Positions 7,639 to 19,600 of a DNA stretch of 64,000 nt are shown one piece after another (the first letter of the stretch is position 1; each line of letters begins with the position of its first letter). The notes below the pieces were generated by a model. It was given only the letters and a program-made list of their open reading frames with translations. It had not been told where the DNA came from and did not search any database. The stretch is taken from the NCBI GenBank assembly GCA_965216955.1, contig CBDCGV010000016.1, positions 186,001-250,000 on the forward strand, in the 5' to 3' direction. Source of the DNA: CBDCGV01 sp965216955 (GTDB lineage Bacteria > Bacteroidota > Bacteroidia > Chitinophagales > JADIYW01). Made by a program: the position numbers and the translations under genes.

Positions 7639-9933
7639 TTAAAAAGGACAATCTGTACATGGATCTACTATGATATCCACTCGCTCTATACTTCGCTGAT
7701 CAATACCATTGCCAATCACCCTAAACTCTGTTCTTCTGTTTCGCTGATGCTCCTCCTCACTACAAGGCACATTGTCCACACATCCATTCACCGTCTGCGT
7801 CTCCCCATAGCCGACCGCTACCAATCGATCTCTTGAGATTCCTCGTTGTACCAACCAATCTACAGCAGCCTTTGCCCTACGCTCTGATAAAGCAATATTA
7901 TATGCATAACTCGCTCTCGCATCCGTATGAGATCCTATCTCTACTATCGTTCCACCATTCAATCTCATAAACTCCTCCACTACACTTAAATCGATCTCCG
8001 CCTCATTTCTAATATAACTCTGATCAAAATCATAGTAGATATGATGTAATAAAATTCCTCCTCCACGCTCACCAGGCTGTACATAAGGATCTCTCGGGTC
8101 TACCACTATCGTCTGTAACTTTGGCAATGGAACGATCGCCTTCACTGTACCACTAGCTCCTCTTGTCGTCACATCTACACTCCCAGGTCCATAGCCCGTT
8201 GCTGTCGCCCCTACATTGTAATCACAATCCACCTCTACCTCATAATAACTCTTCCCACTTATATCACTACTACCCTCCTGCTTATCTTCACTACATAAAC
8301 TCTGTACCAACACACTCGACGTTGGTATTGGATTACGCGTATCCGCATCAATCACCAACACCTCTAAATCCAAGGGCTCTTCCTGCTCTAAGGGGATCTT
8401 TACATAGACCTTACCACCTGGCTTCACGCCTACCGTGCTCGCCTCCTTCAACTCACAACCGTAACCCTCCGCACAGCCTTCCAAACGATACTCCCTACCA
8501 GGCAGTACATTAAACTCAAACTCCCCATCACATTCTACCTTTCTGCTGCCGATCTCATCGCCCTCATACATCAACAATACATCTGCTCCACAGATTGGCT
8601 CATCCGTCTTCGCATCTACTACGATACCTTCCAATGTTATGCCCTCATCGGTGAAACTATAAATATCATCACTGCCATAGCCGCCAGGACGATCACTCGT
8701 CAAAAAGCCGCCTGACTTATCTTCATTAAAGATCAAACTGAAATCATCATGACTACTATTCAACGGCGCACCCATGTTCTTCACTGCTCCCCAGCTTGTA
8801 CCACTGCCCTTCACACGGAAGATATCCAAACCACCTAAGCCACCCTGGCCATCACTGGCAAAGTACAACTCATTGTCCTTATCCACATAAGGAAACATCT
8901 CATCTCCTTCCGTATTGATATCTGGACCTAAGTTCATCGGTACTCCCCAGCTGCCGACGCCTTCTGCCTCACATACATATAAATCCGTGCCACCATAACC
9001 GCCAGGCATGTCACTAACAAAATATAAATAACTGCCATCTGCACTCACCGCTGGGTGACCGACACTGTATTCATCATTGTTGTACTTAAACTCCCCGATA
9101 TTCGTCCACTTCTCTCCCTCTATGTCCGCCGAATAAATCTTCAACTTCACAATCTTATCGCTACTCTTACCCACCTTGCCAAATACACCGCGATTGTCAT
9201 AGTTGTTTCTCGTAAACAATACCTTACTGCCCCCCTCTAAAAAAGTCATAGGACCTTCATGGTACTTCGTATTCACTCTGCCCTTAATCGTCTTCGGCTT
9301 ACTCCAGTTGTCACTCTCCTCGCCCCCTTCTTGCTCTACATAGTATAAATCATAAAAGGGCTCCCCGATCCATGTATGTACACGACTCAACGATTGCGCA
9401 CTATCTCTACTTGAAGAAAAAATCACTCCTTCTTTGTAGTAATTGGGAGCAAAGTCATACACACTGCTGTTAAAAGGCATATGCTCTAAGGTATAGCGAC
9501 TCGCATCTTCATAAAACTGCCGGTAACCCTTAGAAGCCTTCATCTCATTGTCTGCACGGCTATCACTAGGAACAAACTCACGGTACTGACTGTACCACTT
9601 CACCGCTTCGCCATACTTCTCATTGATCTGTAGTACCTGAGCATAATACAACAAATGTACAGGCTCCGCCTCTGAATATTGTACCACCTTGCTGTACCAA
9701 TACTCCGCTTCATCGTATTGATTCGTCAATCGGTAACAATCTGACAGCTTCCACATCGCCTCAAAATTATCCTCCTTGCTCAGTAAATCCTGATACAACT
9801 CGATCGCTGGCGTATACGCTAGCTTATCATAAGCCTCATTGGCACGCTGTAGCTTCCCCTGTCCATAAGATGTCATCGACATCGATAGCAGCAGTACTGA
9901 TAATAAACTTGGTAGTATGGCTCGTATTTTCAT
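7639..9933 (-). CDS. PorE-like TPR / PD40 / OmpA outer-membrane-associated protein
   Basis: A 764-aa protein with a signal peptide (1-24, ending SYGQ) and TPR-like helices (about 28-130; two-helix repeats around YDKLAYTPAIELYQDLL). A PD40 beta-propeller follows at about 155-420, with blade motifs such as SDMPGGYGGTDLYV and SDGQGGLGGLDIFR. Two small carboxypeptidase-regulatory/Cna-B-like beta domains lie at about 430-605. A C-terminal OmpA domain starts near 628 (IYYDFDQSYIR, IGSHTDARASYAYN, LSERRAKAAVDWLV, NRRTEFRVIG). This order matches the T9SS component PorE and its many paralogues next to PorP/SprF genes. It lies 59 bases after the PorP/SprF gene on the same strand, so they are probably one operon. 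Inference: it anchors the PorP-bound secreted adhesin to peptidoglycan. Confidence 0.88.
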   Translation of the reverse strand: MKIRAILPSLLSVLLLSMSMTSYGQGKLQRANEAYDKLAYTPAIELYQDLLSKEDNFEAMWKLSDCYRLTNQYDEAEYWYSKVVQYSEAEPVHLLYYAQVLQINEKYGEAVKWYSQYREFVPSDSRADNEMKASKGYRQFYEDASRYTLEHMPFNSSVYDFAPNYYKEGVIFSSSRDSAQSLSRVHTWIGEPFYDLYYVEQEGGEESDNWSKPKTIKGRVNTKYHEGPMTFLEGGSKVLFTRNNYDNRGVFGKVGKSSDKIVKLKIYSADIEGEKWTNIGEFKYNNDEYSVGHPAVSADGSYLYFVSDMPGGYGGTDLYVCEAEGVGSWGVPMNLGPDINTEGDEMFPYVDKDNELYFASDGQGGLGGLDIFRVKGSGTSWGAVKNMGAPLNSSHDDFSLIFNEDKSGGFLTSDRPGGYGSDDIYSFTDEGITLEGIVVDAKTDEPICGADVLLMYEGDEIGSRKVECDGEFEFNVLPGREYRLEGCAEGYGCELKEASTVGVKPGGKVYVKIPLEQEEPLDLEVLVIDADTRNPIPTSSVLVQSLCSEDKQEGSSDISGKSYYEVEVDCDYNVGATATGYGPGSVDVTTRGASGTVKAIVPLPKLQTIVVDPRDPYVQPGERGGGILLHHIYYDFDQSYIRNEAEIDLSVVEEFMRLNGGTIVEIGSHTDARASYAYNIALSERRAKAAVDWLVQRGISRDRLVAVGYGETQTVNGCVDNVPCSEEEHQRNRRTEFRVIGNGIDQRSIERVDIIVDPCTDCPF

Positions 9934-9992
9934 CGTTTTTCTTTTTTTGTCCTTCTGGTTTCCTTCTTCTATTAGATATAGAAAACTCTAAG

Positions 9993-11000
9993 TTAAAAAT
10001 ATCTTGGCGTTATAATCTTACTCTTATCAAAACTAAAGTCAAAGCCCATAATCACCTCATGGGTTCCACTACCAGTGAAATCATTCAACTCCGTTAAAGT
10101 ATAATCATAGGCATAGCCAATCATAAATTGTTTCGTCACCCAAAACTCCAACAACGCATCAAAACTATCCGAATTCGTCAACTTCTCCTTCTCCTCTCGA
10201 TTGCCAAACGTTGTTCGATATGTAGCGCCGATGTTTAAGCGGTCAAACAATAAAAAACTTAAGTTAAAGTCCGTAGAAAAAGGACTCTTGTATTCTCCAC
10301 TTAAGATGTGCTTAAACATCACCTGAGGACGGATCTTTACCGTACCTGAAGTACCTAAATTGATCACACCTCCTGCCATCGCAAACATGTGTGGTACACG
10401 TTGAGCTATTAAGCCATTCGATAAGCGAGGTTGCTCCTCATTGTACAATTCTGATTTAATGAAGTTCGGTACACTGAAACCTACATAGAACTTGTCTGGA
10501 TTGTAGAAATAAAAACCTGCGCCTACATCCGGCATCACCTTACTTACATCATCCTGTAAGGAAGGATCACCTACATCATTGCTGATCAAACAAGTTAAAC
10601 AATGCTTGTAATATAATATACCCGCATTCACACCAAAACTCAACTTCGTGGCGCCACCACCTAATGGTACACGGTAAGCATACGTTACATTGAACCAGTT
10701 TTGGTTTACTTCCCCTAAACGGTCATTCACAAAGTTAAAGCCTAAGGCTAAATCCTCATTCTTCAAAGGACTATGAATCGAAAATGTCGCATTCTGGGGA
10801 TGACCCTCGATGCCCGTCCATTGATTACGGTACAACGCGCGAATGCTTAATACCTCATTCGCCCCTGTATAGGCCGAGTTGATCGGTAGCTTATTGAACA
10901 TAAACTGCGTGTACTGAGGCTCTTGTTGACCCAGCACTGAGATACTTAGAAGCAATAACAACACCCCTAGTGACTTTCGTATTATTCTCATATAGCTCAT
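9993..11000 (-). CDS. PorP/SprF family type IX secretion outer-membrane protein
   Basis: A 335-aa predicted 14-strand-type beta-barrel with a signal peptide (about 1-24, ending VLGQ). The family signature follows immediately: QEPQYTQFMFNKLPINSAYTG and ALYRNQWTGIEGHPQN. The rest alternates amphipathic strands with loops and ends in an aromatic residue (ITPRYF), typical of outer-membrane barrels. In Flavobacterium johnsoniae, SprF is needed for surface delivery of the giant adhesin SprB, and its gene lies next to sprB. Here the gene lies 81 bases downstream of the end of a giant adhesin with a type B sorting domain, the same arrangement. Which substrate it serves is inference from position. Confidence 0.93.
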   Translation of the reverse strand: MSYMRIIRKSLGVLLLLLSISVLGQQEPQYTQFMFNKLPINSAYTGANEVLSIRALYRNQWTGIEGHPQNATFSIHSPLKNEDLALGFNFVNDRLGEVNQNWFNVTYAYRVPLGGGATKLSFGVNAGILYYKHCLTCLISNDVGDPSLQDDVSKVMPDVGAGFYFYNPDKFYVGFSVPNFIKSELYNEEQPRLSNGLIAQRVPHMFAMAGGVINLGTSGTVKIRPQVMFKHILSGEYKSPFSTDFNLSFLLFDRLNIGATYRTTFGNREEKEKLTNSDSFDALLEFWVTKQFMIGYAYDYTLTELNDFTGSGTHEVIMGFDFSFDKSKIITPRYF

Positions 11001-11032
11001 CTTTTCCTTTTTTTCTTTTTCGCTTTTTAGAG

Positions 11033-11060
11033 CAGCCGGGGTACTCTATCACCACCGGCT
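11033..11060 (-). other. Hairpin between the adhesin and the porP/sprF gene
   Basis: AGCCGG and CCGGCT form a GC-rich stem, extendable by GGT/ACC with a small bulge, around a loop of about 10 bases. On the transcribed (minus) strand it is followed by an A/G-rich tract, not a T-tract, so it does not look like a simple terminator. It could be an mRNA-processing or stability element that separates the adhesin message from porP/sprF. Confidence 0.4.
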
Positions 11061-11081
11061 CCCCCGTTATTAATTAATTAC

Positions 11082-12650
11082 TTAGCGTTGTAACGTTATA
11101 AAACTTGATAACGCTTGTCGCTGTAACCCTTCATTCCACCTTAGTATGTAATAATACACTCCATCCGGAAGTGGACGCTCCATATAGGTGCCATCCCAGC
11201 CTGTCAATGGATCATTTACATTCTCATAATCAGAACATCTGTACACCTCATTACCCCATCTGTTAAAGATGATCAACTCTACATTCTCTCTACCTTCTAC
11301 ACAAGGAATATAGAATGTCTCATTGTATCCATCATTATTTGGTGTAATTACTTGTGGTACTATACAATCCCCTATTGTAATAAACACCCATGCCGTATCT
11401 ACATCATTCGGACCACACAATGCCGTATCAGCTGATTCATCGCAGATTACATACTGGAAGCTATCCACACCCTCAAAGTCGGTTGCTGGTGTGTAAGTAA
11501 TCGTTCCATCAGGATTTATTACTGCTGTTCCACCATTTACAGTTGTTGTCGTTGGTAATAAATCACCACTTGTTGGATCCAGCACACCGATCACGATGAT
11601 CGTATCTCCACTGATATCATTCGTAGGGACAGGAATCGTTACAGGAGTATTGAAAGTTGTTATAGTCTTATCATCAACCGCTTCAGGTCTATCTTCTTCA
11701 GGTAATACAACAATTATGGTCGTATCACAAAGACCCAAAGAAGCATCACAATGAATCACACATAACTGCATCGTATCTACTCTATCAGTTGGTACTATTA
11801 CCACTCCATTATCACAACCCAATCCATCATTAAACACTAGTGTATCTGCTGTGCCCTGATCACAAATGACAGTACTCGTAATCGATCCAGGAAGATCTAT
11901 TACATCATCCAAGCACAATACCGTATCTGGTGTAATAATTGTATCTGTCACCGGCTTAATCGCTATGATGATTGTGGTATCACACAAGCCATTTACACAG
12001 TGTACTATACATGACGTATCACTACCTCTAAAGTTGTCAATATCATCAATCATTAAGGTGATGCAAGCATTGGTGCTGTTCGGCATCGGAGTAGTCTCTA
12101 GACCGTCGCCATTTTCACAAACTGCTGCACTATCAAATGGTGCGGTAAGCTCTACTATCGTAGCACCCAAGCACGTATCGATAAATTGATCACTTCCTAC
12201 TGGTATATAGATCGTATCGATTTCTACTGCAGGACGCAAGATAATGATCGTCGTATCACATTCTGTATCATTACAGTGTACTACACACAGTGTATTATTC
12301 GATATTAGTGGTGCACTGTTGATCGAAATGGCTACACATTCTGTGGTATCTGCTGTTGCTGTTGAGTTAATACCCTGACCGCATACTGTACTGCTCGTTA
12401 ATGGACCAGCGATGTCTAAGCCACTAGTCACACATACTTCTATCACCGTATCTGTTGGAAGTACATCACGATAGATTGTATCGACTGTAATCACTTCTTC
12501 TGGAATCAAGACTATAATCGTTGTATCACAGTCTGTATCATTACAATGTACTACACACAGTGTATCGTATTCGATGTCAGTGGGGCATCTGTAATTGATC
12601 GAGATCTGATACACATTCGGTGGTATCTGCAGTCGCTGTTGAATTAGCAC
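11082..12650 (-). CDS. C-terminal part of the giant adhesin, with T9SS type B sorting domain
   Basis: The frame contains 522 codons, but its apparent Met start is an artefact of upstream frame loss. Real homology begins near base 12600 (CPTDIEYDTLCVVHCND). Visible are two to three Cys-containing repeats with the core LCVVHCNDTDCDTTIIV; a cadherin-like Ig domain (PEAVDDKTITTFNTPVTIPV, then GTITYTPATDFEGVDSFQY); and, at about 11082-11385, a gliding-motility-associated (CHU_C) domain with PQVITPNNDGYNETFYI, IIFNRWGNEVY and GWDGTY, ending in a short positively charged tail. This domain directs T9SS export. The fragment has no signal peptide and shares its repeat family with the open frame upstream, so it is best read as the C-terminus of the gene starting at 41816. 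Confidence 0.85.
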   Translation of the reverse strand: MLIQQRLQIPPNVYQISINYRCPTDIEYDTLCVVHCNDTDCDTTIIVLIPEEVITVDTIYRDVLPTDTVIEVCVTSGLDIAGPLTSSTVCGQGINSTATADTTECVAISINSAPLISNNTLCVVHCNDTECDTTIIILRPAVEIDTIYIPVGSDQFIDTCLGATIVELTAPFDSAAVCENGDGLETTPMPNSTNACITLMIDDIDNFRGSDTSCIVHCVNGLCDTTIIIAIKPVTDTIITPDTVLCLDDVIDLPGSITSTVICDQGTADTLVFNDGLGCDNGVVIVPTDRVDTMQLCVIHCDASLGLCDTTIIVVLPEEDRPEAVDDKTITTFNTPVTIPVPTNDISGDTIIVIGVLDPTSGDLLPTTTTVNGGTAVINPDGTITYTPATDFEGVDSFQYVICDESADTALCGPNDVDTAWVFITIGDCIVPQVITPNNDGYNETFYIPCVEGRENVELIIFNRWGNEVYRCSDYENVNDPLTGWDGTYMERPLPDGVYYYILRWNEGLQRQALSSFITLQR

Positions 12651-13640
12651 CCTTGACCGCAGACCGTACCACTTGTTAAGTGGTCCATCAATATCTAAGC
12701 CACTACTTACGCACGCAAGTACTTCGTATCAAGGTATCTGTTTGAAGTACATCACCGGCACATAGATTGTATCTACCGTAATTGGATCTTACAGGCACTA
12801 ATACAACAATGGTTGTATCACAGTCCGTATCGTTGCAGTGTACTACACATAGTGTATTATTCGATGTCAGTGGTGCACTGTTGATCGAGATTGCTATATC
12901 TAAGCACTCTGTCCGTATCATGCATCACTATGCTGTTGAATTAGCACCCATGACCACATACTAGAAGCACGCTTGTCAATGCGTGTCCAGCGATGTCTAT
13001 AAGCCACTAGTCATCACATACATTCTATCACTAGTATCTTCTGTAGGAAGTACATGGTACGATAAATCGTATCTACGTTGTAATCGGATCTTCAGGGATC
13101 TAAGATAATGATCGTTGTATCACAGTCCGTATCGTTACAGTGCACTACACACAGTGTATTATTCTCATGTTAGTGGTGCACTATTGATTTCGAGATGGCT
13201 ACACACTCCGTGGTATCTGCAGTCGCTGTTGAATTAGTTACCCTGACCACAGACCGTACCACTTGTAAGTGGACCATCGATATCTAATTCACTTGTTACT
13301 CAAACATAATGATCCAGCAGTATCTGTCGGAAGCTATATTCTCTATGCGAATTGTATCTACTAACTAATTGGCAACTTCTGGAATCAATACAACAATGGT
13401 TGTCTCACAACTTGCACCGCTACAATGTTCCACACATAATGTATCATTCTCTGTCAATGGAACATTATTGATTGACAAGTATCTATACATTCCGTGTCAT
13501 CGGCTGTTACAGTCGCATCTACTACCCTGACCACATACAGTACCGCTTGTAATTGGACCACTTAAAGTCAAAGGTTGTACCGTAAACACATACTTCTCTT
13601 ATTGTATCCGCTGCCTGAGCTACTGATTACTGGTAACAGT
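12560..13640 (-). pseudogene. Frame-broken, insertion-rich repeat segment inside the giant adhesin gene
   Basis: This stretch encodes further copies of the 90-codon Cys repeat seen intact at 12271-12541 (270 bp), but no frame stays open. Corresponding points in successive copies fall near 12271, 12541, 12833, 13135 and 13428. The intact spacing is 270; the broken units are about 292, 302 and 293, so each is longer by 20-30 bases. Aligning by eye shows mostly 1-3-base insertions scattered through each unit. Beyond the stop at 13620 the coding sense continues in another frame (AADTIREVCVYGTT). This is either sequence error in a hard repeat or true decay. A short open stretch at 12703-12921 is just a piece of these repeats. 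Confidence 0.8.
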
Positions 13641-16600
13641 ATCCACCACCGGACATTCTACACATACATAAACACTGTCCATACATTCAGGACTGGCTTT
13701 GTCTACCAATGTAATCCAGTGACAACCTGATGATAATCCTTCTATCAACGTGCCTTTGCTCTCTTTTCTCAACTCATACAATTCTATTACTATTCCTGTT
13801 GCTGGAACAAAGATCTCTAGCACTCCATAATCATTCGCATTTCTTCCACCCTCTATTGAATTACCATCTATCAATGTCCATGCTCCCGCAGGATCCATCG
13901 TTTGCATATAAGATGTCAATTCTGCTAACGTACTGTAATTGAAGTTAGGATCTGCTACATCGACACCGTTGATCATCCAGCTCAACAAGAAGAAGTCACT
14001 ACCTACATAATCACCATCCAATATCGCATCTCTGAACTCATATCTCACAAACGTATCTACATCACAGATAAATGGTAAATCAAACTGTACCTCTCCGTCG
14101 ATGTACAAGTCATAGCCTGTAAACTCTGTAAATGGTAATGGCAAGCAGTAATCGCCTGTTCCGCCATTACAAGCCACTAGAGCACTATCCTCACTGATGA
14201 TATCATCAGGACATGGTACGGTTACAATTATTATCGTGGTATCACATACGCCATCTGCATCACAGTGTATCACACAAGCAGTGTCTGTACCTATGAAATC
14301 TTCTGGTGTCGTAACACGCACACAATTGCTCGTATCATTCACACTCACCGTCACATCATCTCCCTGATCACAGATACTTGCACTCACCACATCGCCGATC
14401 TGTAAGATGGAAGTATCTAAACAAATCTCCTCTGTGGAATCCTGTGGTATCGTTACCCATATCGTATCTATCGGTGGTACTTCCACTACTGGTGGAATCG
14501 TTACCACGATGATCGTTGTATCACAGAAACCTGTGGTACTATCACATACATAGACACATACTGTTTCTACTGTATCATCAATACTGCCAGATGTAATCTC
14601 CACACACAACGCACTGCTTACTACCGTGCTCACTAACGTGCCACCATCACAGATCACTAGTGTGCTCGTTGGTGTAAAGCCAGTCTCTATATCCACACAT
14701 ACTTCCTCTGTGCTATCCACTGGAATCGTTACTGGGATCGTATCTATCACCGGTGGCTCTACGCAATCTACACAGACTACCACACTATCCGCTGGACATA
14801 AGCCATCTTTAGAACGTAAGGTGATTGTATGACAACCCGCAGGTAGATCTTCGATCAACGTTCCTTTGCTCTCTTTTCTCAACTCATACAACTCAAGTAC
14901 GATACCCGTTGTTGGTATAAAAATCTCCATCACTCCATAGTCATGCGTATTTCTACCGCCTTCGATTGAACCTCCATCTACTAGCTCCCATAATCCTTCT
15001 GGATCTACACTTAACATGAAGTCTCTCAATTCTTCTAATGTTGAGTATTGGAAATTCGGATCTACTACATCTACTCCATCTATCATCCATCTCAACAAGA
15101 AGAAGTCATTACCTATATAATCGCCATCTGCTATCGCATCTCTGAAGTCATATCTAATGAATGTATCCACATCACAGATAAATGGTAAGTCAAAGTATAC
15201 CACACCATCGATGAAGATATCATACCCTGTATGCTCTGTAAATGGTAATGGCAAACAGTAATCACCGGTCTCCGTTACAGGATCACAGAACACATAAGCC
15301 GTGTCTGGAAGATCCAAGCAATCAGGACACAATGTATTATCAACCGTTACAGTTATCGTATCAGTATCAACACAACCATCACCATTCACTACTCCAACCA
15401 CATATGTTGTAGTAACAATAGGACTCTCAGTTATAACTGAAGTTGTATCTCCTGTACTCCATATGTAACCAATAGCCGTTGCACTAGTTGCAGTCAGTGT
15501 CACTTCTTCACCAGGACAAATTGTAGTATCGCCTGGAGTTATCACAACATTTACCTGATCATTTAGTGCCGTTATTGTTATTACAATACTATCGCAACCG
15601 TTTGCTGCACCTCCTACTATGGTATCTACCACAGTACCTACTTCTGCAGGGTCACAAGTTGTCGCATTCACTGTTGATGTAGATGGTGGTAATAATGTTG
15701 TTACTGTTGTTACAATACTATCGCAACCATTCGCTGCGCCACCTACTATCGTATCTACTTCTGTACCCGCTTCTGCAGGATCACAGGTTGTCGTATTTAC
15801 AGTAGATGTAGATGGTGGTAATAATGTTGTTACTGTTGTTACAATACTATCGCAACCATTCGCTGCGCCACCTACTATTGTGTCTACGTCAATACCCGCT
15901 TCTGCAGGATCACAGGTTGTTGTATTCACTGTAGCTCTTGCCGTTGGTAATAATGTAGTTATTGTTGTTACTATACTATCACAACCATTCGCTGCGCCAC
16001 CTACTATCGTATCTACTTCTGTTCCTACTTCTGCAGGATCACAGGTTGTTGCATTTACTGTAGCACTTGCTGTTGGTAATAATGTAGTTACTGTTGTTAC
16101 TATACTATCACAACCATTCGCGGCACCACCTACTATCGTATCTACTTCTGTTCCTACTTCTGCAGGATCACAGGTTGTCAAGTTCACTGTTGAGCTTGCC
16201 GTTGGCAATAATGTAGTTATTGTTGTTACTATACTATCACAACCATTGGCTGCACCATCTACTATCGTATCTACCTCTGTTCCTACTTCTGCAGGATCAC
16301 AGGTTGTCAAGTTCACTGTAGCACTTGCTGTTGGCAATAATCTAGTTATTGTTGTTACTATACTATCACAACCATTCGCTGCACCGCCTACTATCGTATC
16401 TACTTCTGTTCCTACTTCTGCAGGATCACAGGTTGTTGCATTTACTGTAGTACTAGCTGTTGGTAACAATGTTGTTACAGTTGTTACTATACTATCACAA
16501 CCATTCGCGGCACCACCTACTATCGTATCTACTTCTGTTCCTACTTCTGCAGGATCACAGGTTGTTGCATTTACTGTAGCACTTGCTGTTGGCAACAATC

Positions 16601-19600
16601 TAGTTATTGTTGTTACAATACTATCACAACCATTCGCTGCACCACCTACTATTGTATCTACTTCTGTTCCTACTTCTGCAGGATCGCAAGTCGTTGCATT
16701 TACCGTAGTACTAGCTGTTGGTAACAATGTTGTTACTGTAGTTACTATACTATCACAACCATTCGCTGCACCGCCTACTATCGTATCTACTTCTGTTCCT
16801 ACTTCTGCAGGATCACAAGTCGTTAAGTTCACTGTTGAACTTGCCGTCGGCAATAATGTAGTTACTGTAGTTACAATACTATCACAACCATTCGCTGCAC
16901 CACCTACTATTGTATCTACTTCTGTACCTACTTCTGCAGGATCACAAGTTGTCAAGTCTACTGTTGAACTTGCTGTTGGTAACAAGGTTGTTACTGTAGT
17001 TACAATACTATCACAACCATTCGCTGCACCACCTACTATCGTATCTACTACCGTACCTACTTCTGCAGGATCGCAGGTTGTCAAGTTCACTGTTGAGCTT
17101 GCTGTTGGCAATAAGCTTGTTATTGTTGTTACAATACTATCACAACCATTCGCTGCACCACCTACTATCGTATCTACTACCGTACCTACTTCTGCAGGAT
17201 CACAGGTTGTTGCATTTACTGTAGCACTTGCTGTTGGCAATAATGTAGTTACTGTTGTTACAATACTATCGCAACCATTGGCTGCACCACCTACTATCGT
17301 ATCTACTACCGTACCTACTTCTGCAGGATCGCAGGTTGTCAAGTTCACTGTTGAGCTTGCTGTTGGCAATAAGCTTGTTATTGTTGTTACTACACTATCA
17401 CAACCATTCGCTGCACCATCCACTATCGTATCTACTTCTGTACCTACTTCTGCAGGATCACAAGTCGTCAAGTTCACCGTTGAGCTTGCTGTTGGCAATA
17501 AGCTTGTAGTTGTAATTACAATACTATCACAACCATTCGCTGCACCGCCTACTATCGTATCTATTACTGTACCCACTTCTGCAGGATCACAAGTCGTTGC
17601 ATCTACCGTAGAAATAGGTGTCGGCAACAAGCTTGTTGTCGTTGTTACAATACTATCACAACCATTCGCTGCACCACCTACTATCGTATCTACTACCGTA
17701 CCTACTTCTGCAGGATCACAAGTCGTTGCATTTACTGTAGTTCTTGCCGTTGGCAATAAGCTTGTTATTGTTGTTACAATGCTATCACAACCATTGGCTG
17801 CACCGCCCACTATCGTATCTACTACTGTACCTACTTCTGCAGGATCACAGGTCGTTGTATTCACTGTAGAACTTGCTGTTGGCAATAAGCTTGTTATTGT
17901 TGTTACTACACTATCGCAACCATCAGATCCAGCAACTACATCTATAGTTGTTCCTGTATCAGCAGGGTTACAGCTTGTTGCAAGTACTGTTACACTGTCA
18001 ATTTCATTTACAGTTAAGTTCAACGTTACTACACTATCACAACCATTCGCCTGTGTCAACGTAACCGTATTTGTTCCTGTAGTATTAAATACGCTTGTTC
18101 CAACTGTAACGCTTTCTCCTTCACAAATTGTGCTATCCACAACAATGCTATCAATAGGATTAACTGTTAAGTTCAATGTCACTACACTATCACAACCATT
18201 CGTTTGAGTAAGTGTTGTCATATGTGTACCAGTTGTGTTATAACTGCTATTTCCAATAGTCACACTCTCTCCTTCGCAAATCGTACTATCTACTGAGGTC
18301 ATTGCGGTATCACAGAAGATCGACACAATAAAGATCGTCGTATCATATGCCATCGTTGTACTATCGTACGTCACTACGCAAATGCTATCTACATAATCAC
18401 CTACTGTATTATCACTTCTGAAGGTTATACATCCAAATGGTGTTACTTCATAATTACCATATACGCCACTTGTACCCGTAGTTCCACCACCGCACAACCA
18501 ACTATTATCTGCATTCAACACCCCATTCTCGAATGGACTATCACATACGGTAATAGAATCTTTCACTGGTAATGCAAACCAGATTGTATCCACTTCTGAT
18601 GGTATACTAACTATTATAATTGTTGTATCCGTCTGACCTGTGGTGCTATCCGTTACTACCACACAAATACTATCTATAAAGTCTCCAATATTCGTATTCG
18701 TATTGTAGATCAAGCAGCCATCATCTGTTAATGTATAACTACCATAATCACTAGATCCTGTAGTTCCTCCTTCACACAACTCAGCACTGTATCCATCTGT
18801 TCCAAATCCAGGCTCTATTGCTACACATACTGTATCTACACTATCCTGAGGTATGGTTACATAAATCGTATCCGGTGTTGGGGTGATACTTGGGATAAAG
18901 ATCGTTGTATCATAGCTCATTGTTGTGCTATCATAAGTTACTACACATATTGTATCTACATAAACTCCAACTGTTGTCAGACTTGTAAAGGTGATACATC
19001 CTGCAGGGTCTACGATAAAGTTACCGTATACTCCACTGGTTCCTGTGGTACCTCCTGTACACAACCAGCTATCATCAGCACTTACTACTCCATTCTCAAA
19101 GTCTGTATCGCATACTACCGTATCCGTTTCTGTCGGAATAGTAAAGTATATCGTATCAATGTCTTCAGGCGTATAGAAGCCAGCATCTATGGTTAAGTCA
19201 TCTCCTGTTGCAGGATCAAAGCTAAATACTGCTGTCTGACCGGTTACTTGATTTACATCACTATCTATTGTATCATTTACTCCTTGATTCTGTGGACTTG
19301 TTATGTATGGATCCCCTGTTGTTGTAACATCAAAGGCTACAATGTAGTCTCCCTCTTCCACATCGGTAAACAGATAAGAACCATCCATTTCTGTCACTTC
19401 CGTTTGAAGCGTATCTCCAGTAACTGCATCTATCAAGTATACAGTAACTCCCTCTATGCCTACTTCTGTACCATCTTGAATACCATCCTGATTTATATCA
19501 TTCCAGACATAATCTCCGATATTGGCTGTCAATGGAATTATCGTAGGAATAAAGATCGTTGTATCTACATCTCCGTCATCATCAATAGTGATTACACAGA

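Noticed and set aside
8163..8513. A 116-codon plus-strand frame
   Set aside because: Low-complexity His/Ser/Pro/Leu product, antisense to the well-supported OmpA-family gene.
12703..12921. A 72-codon minus-strand frame as a separate gene
   Set aside because: Its sequence (APLTSNNTLCVVHCNDTDC) is a piece of the adhesin Cys repeat in the frame-broken segment.
15619..18207. An 862-codon open frame on the plus strand
   Set aside because: It is antisense to the 129-bp array. The unit length is a multiple of three and lacks stops in this frame, so repetition alone keeps it open.
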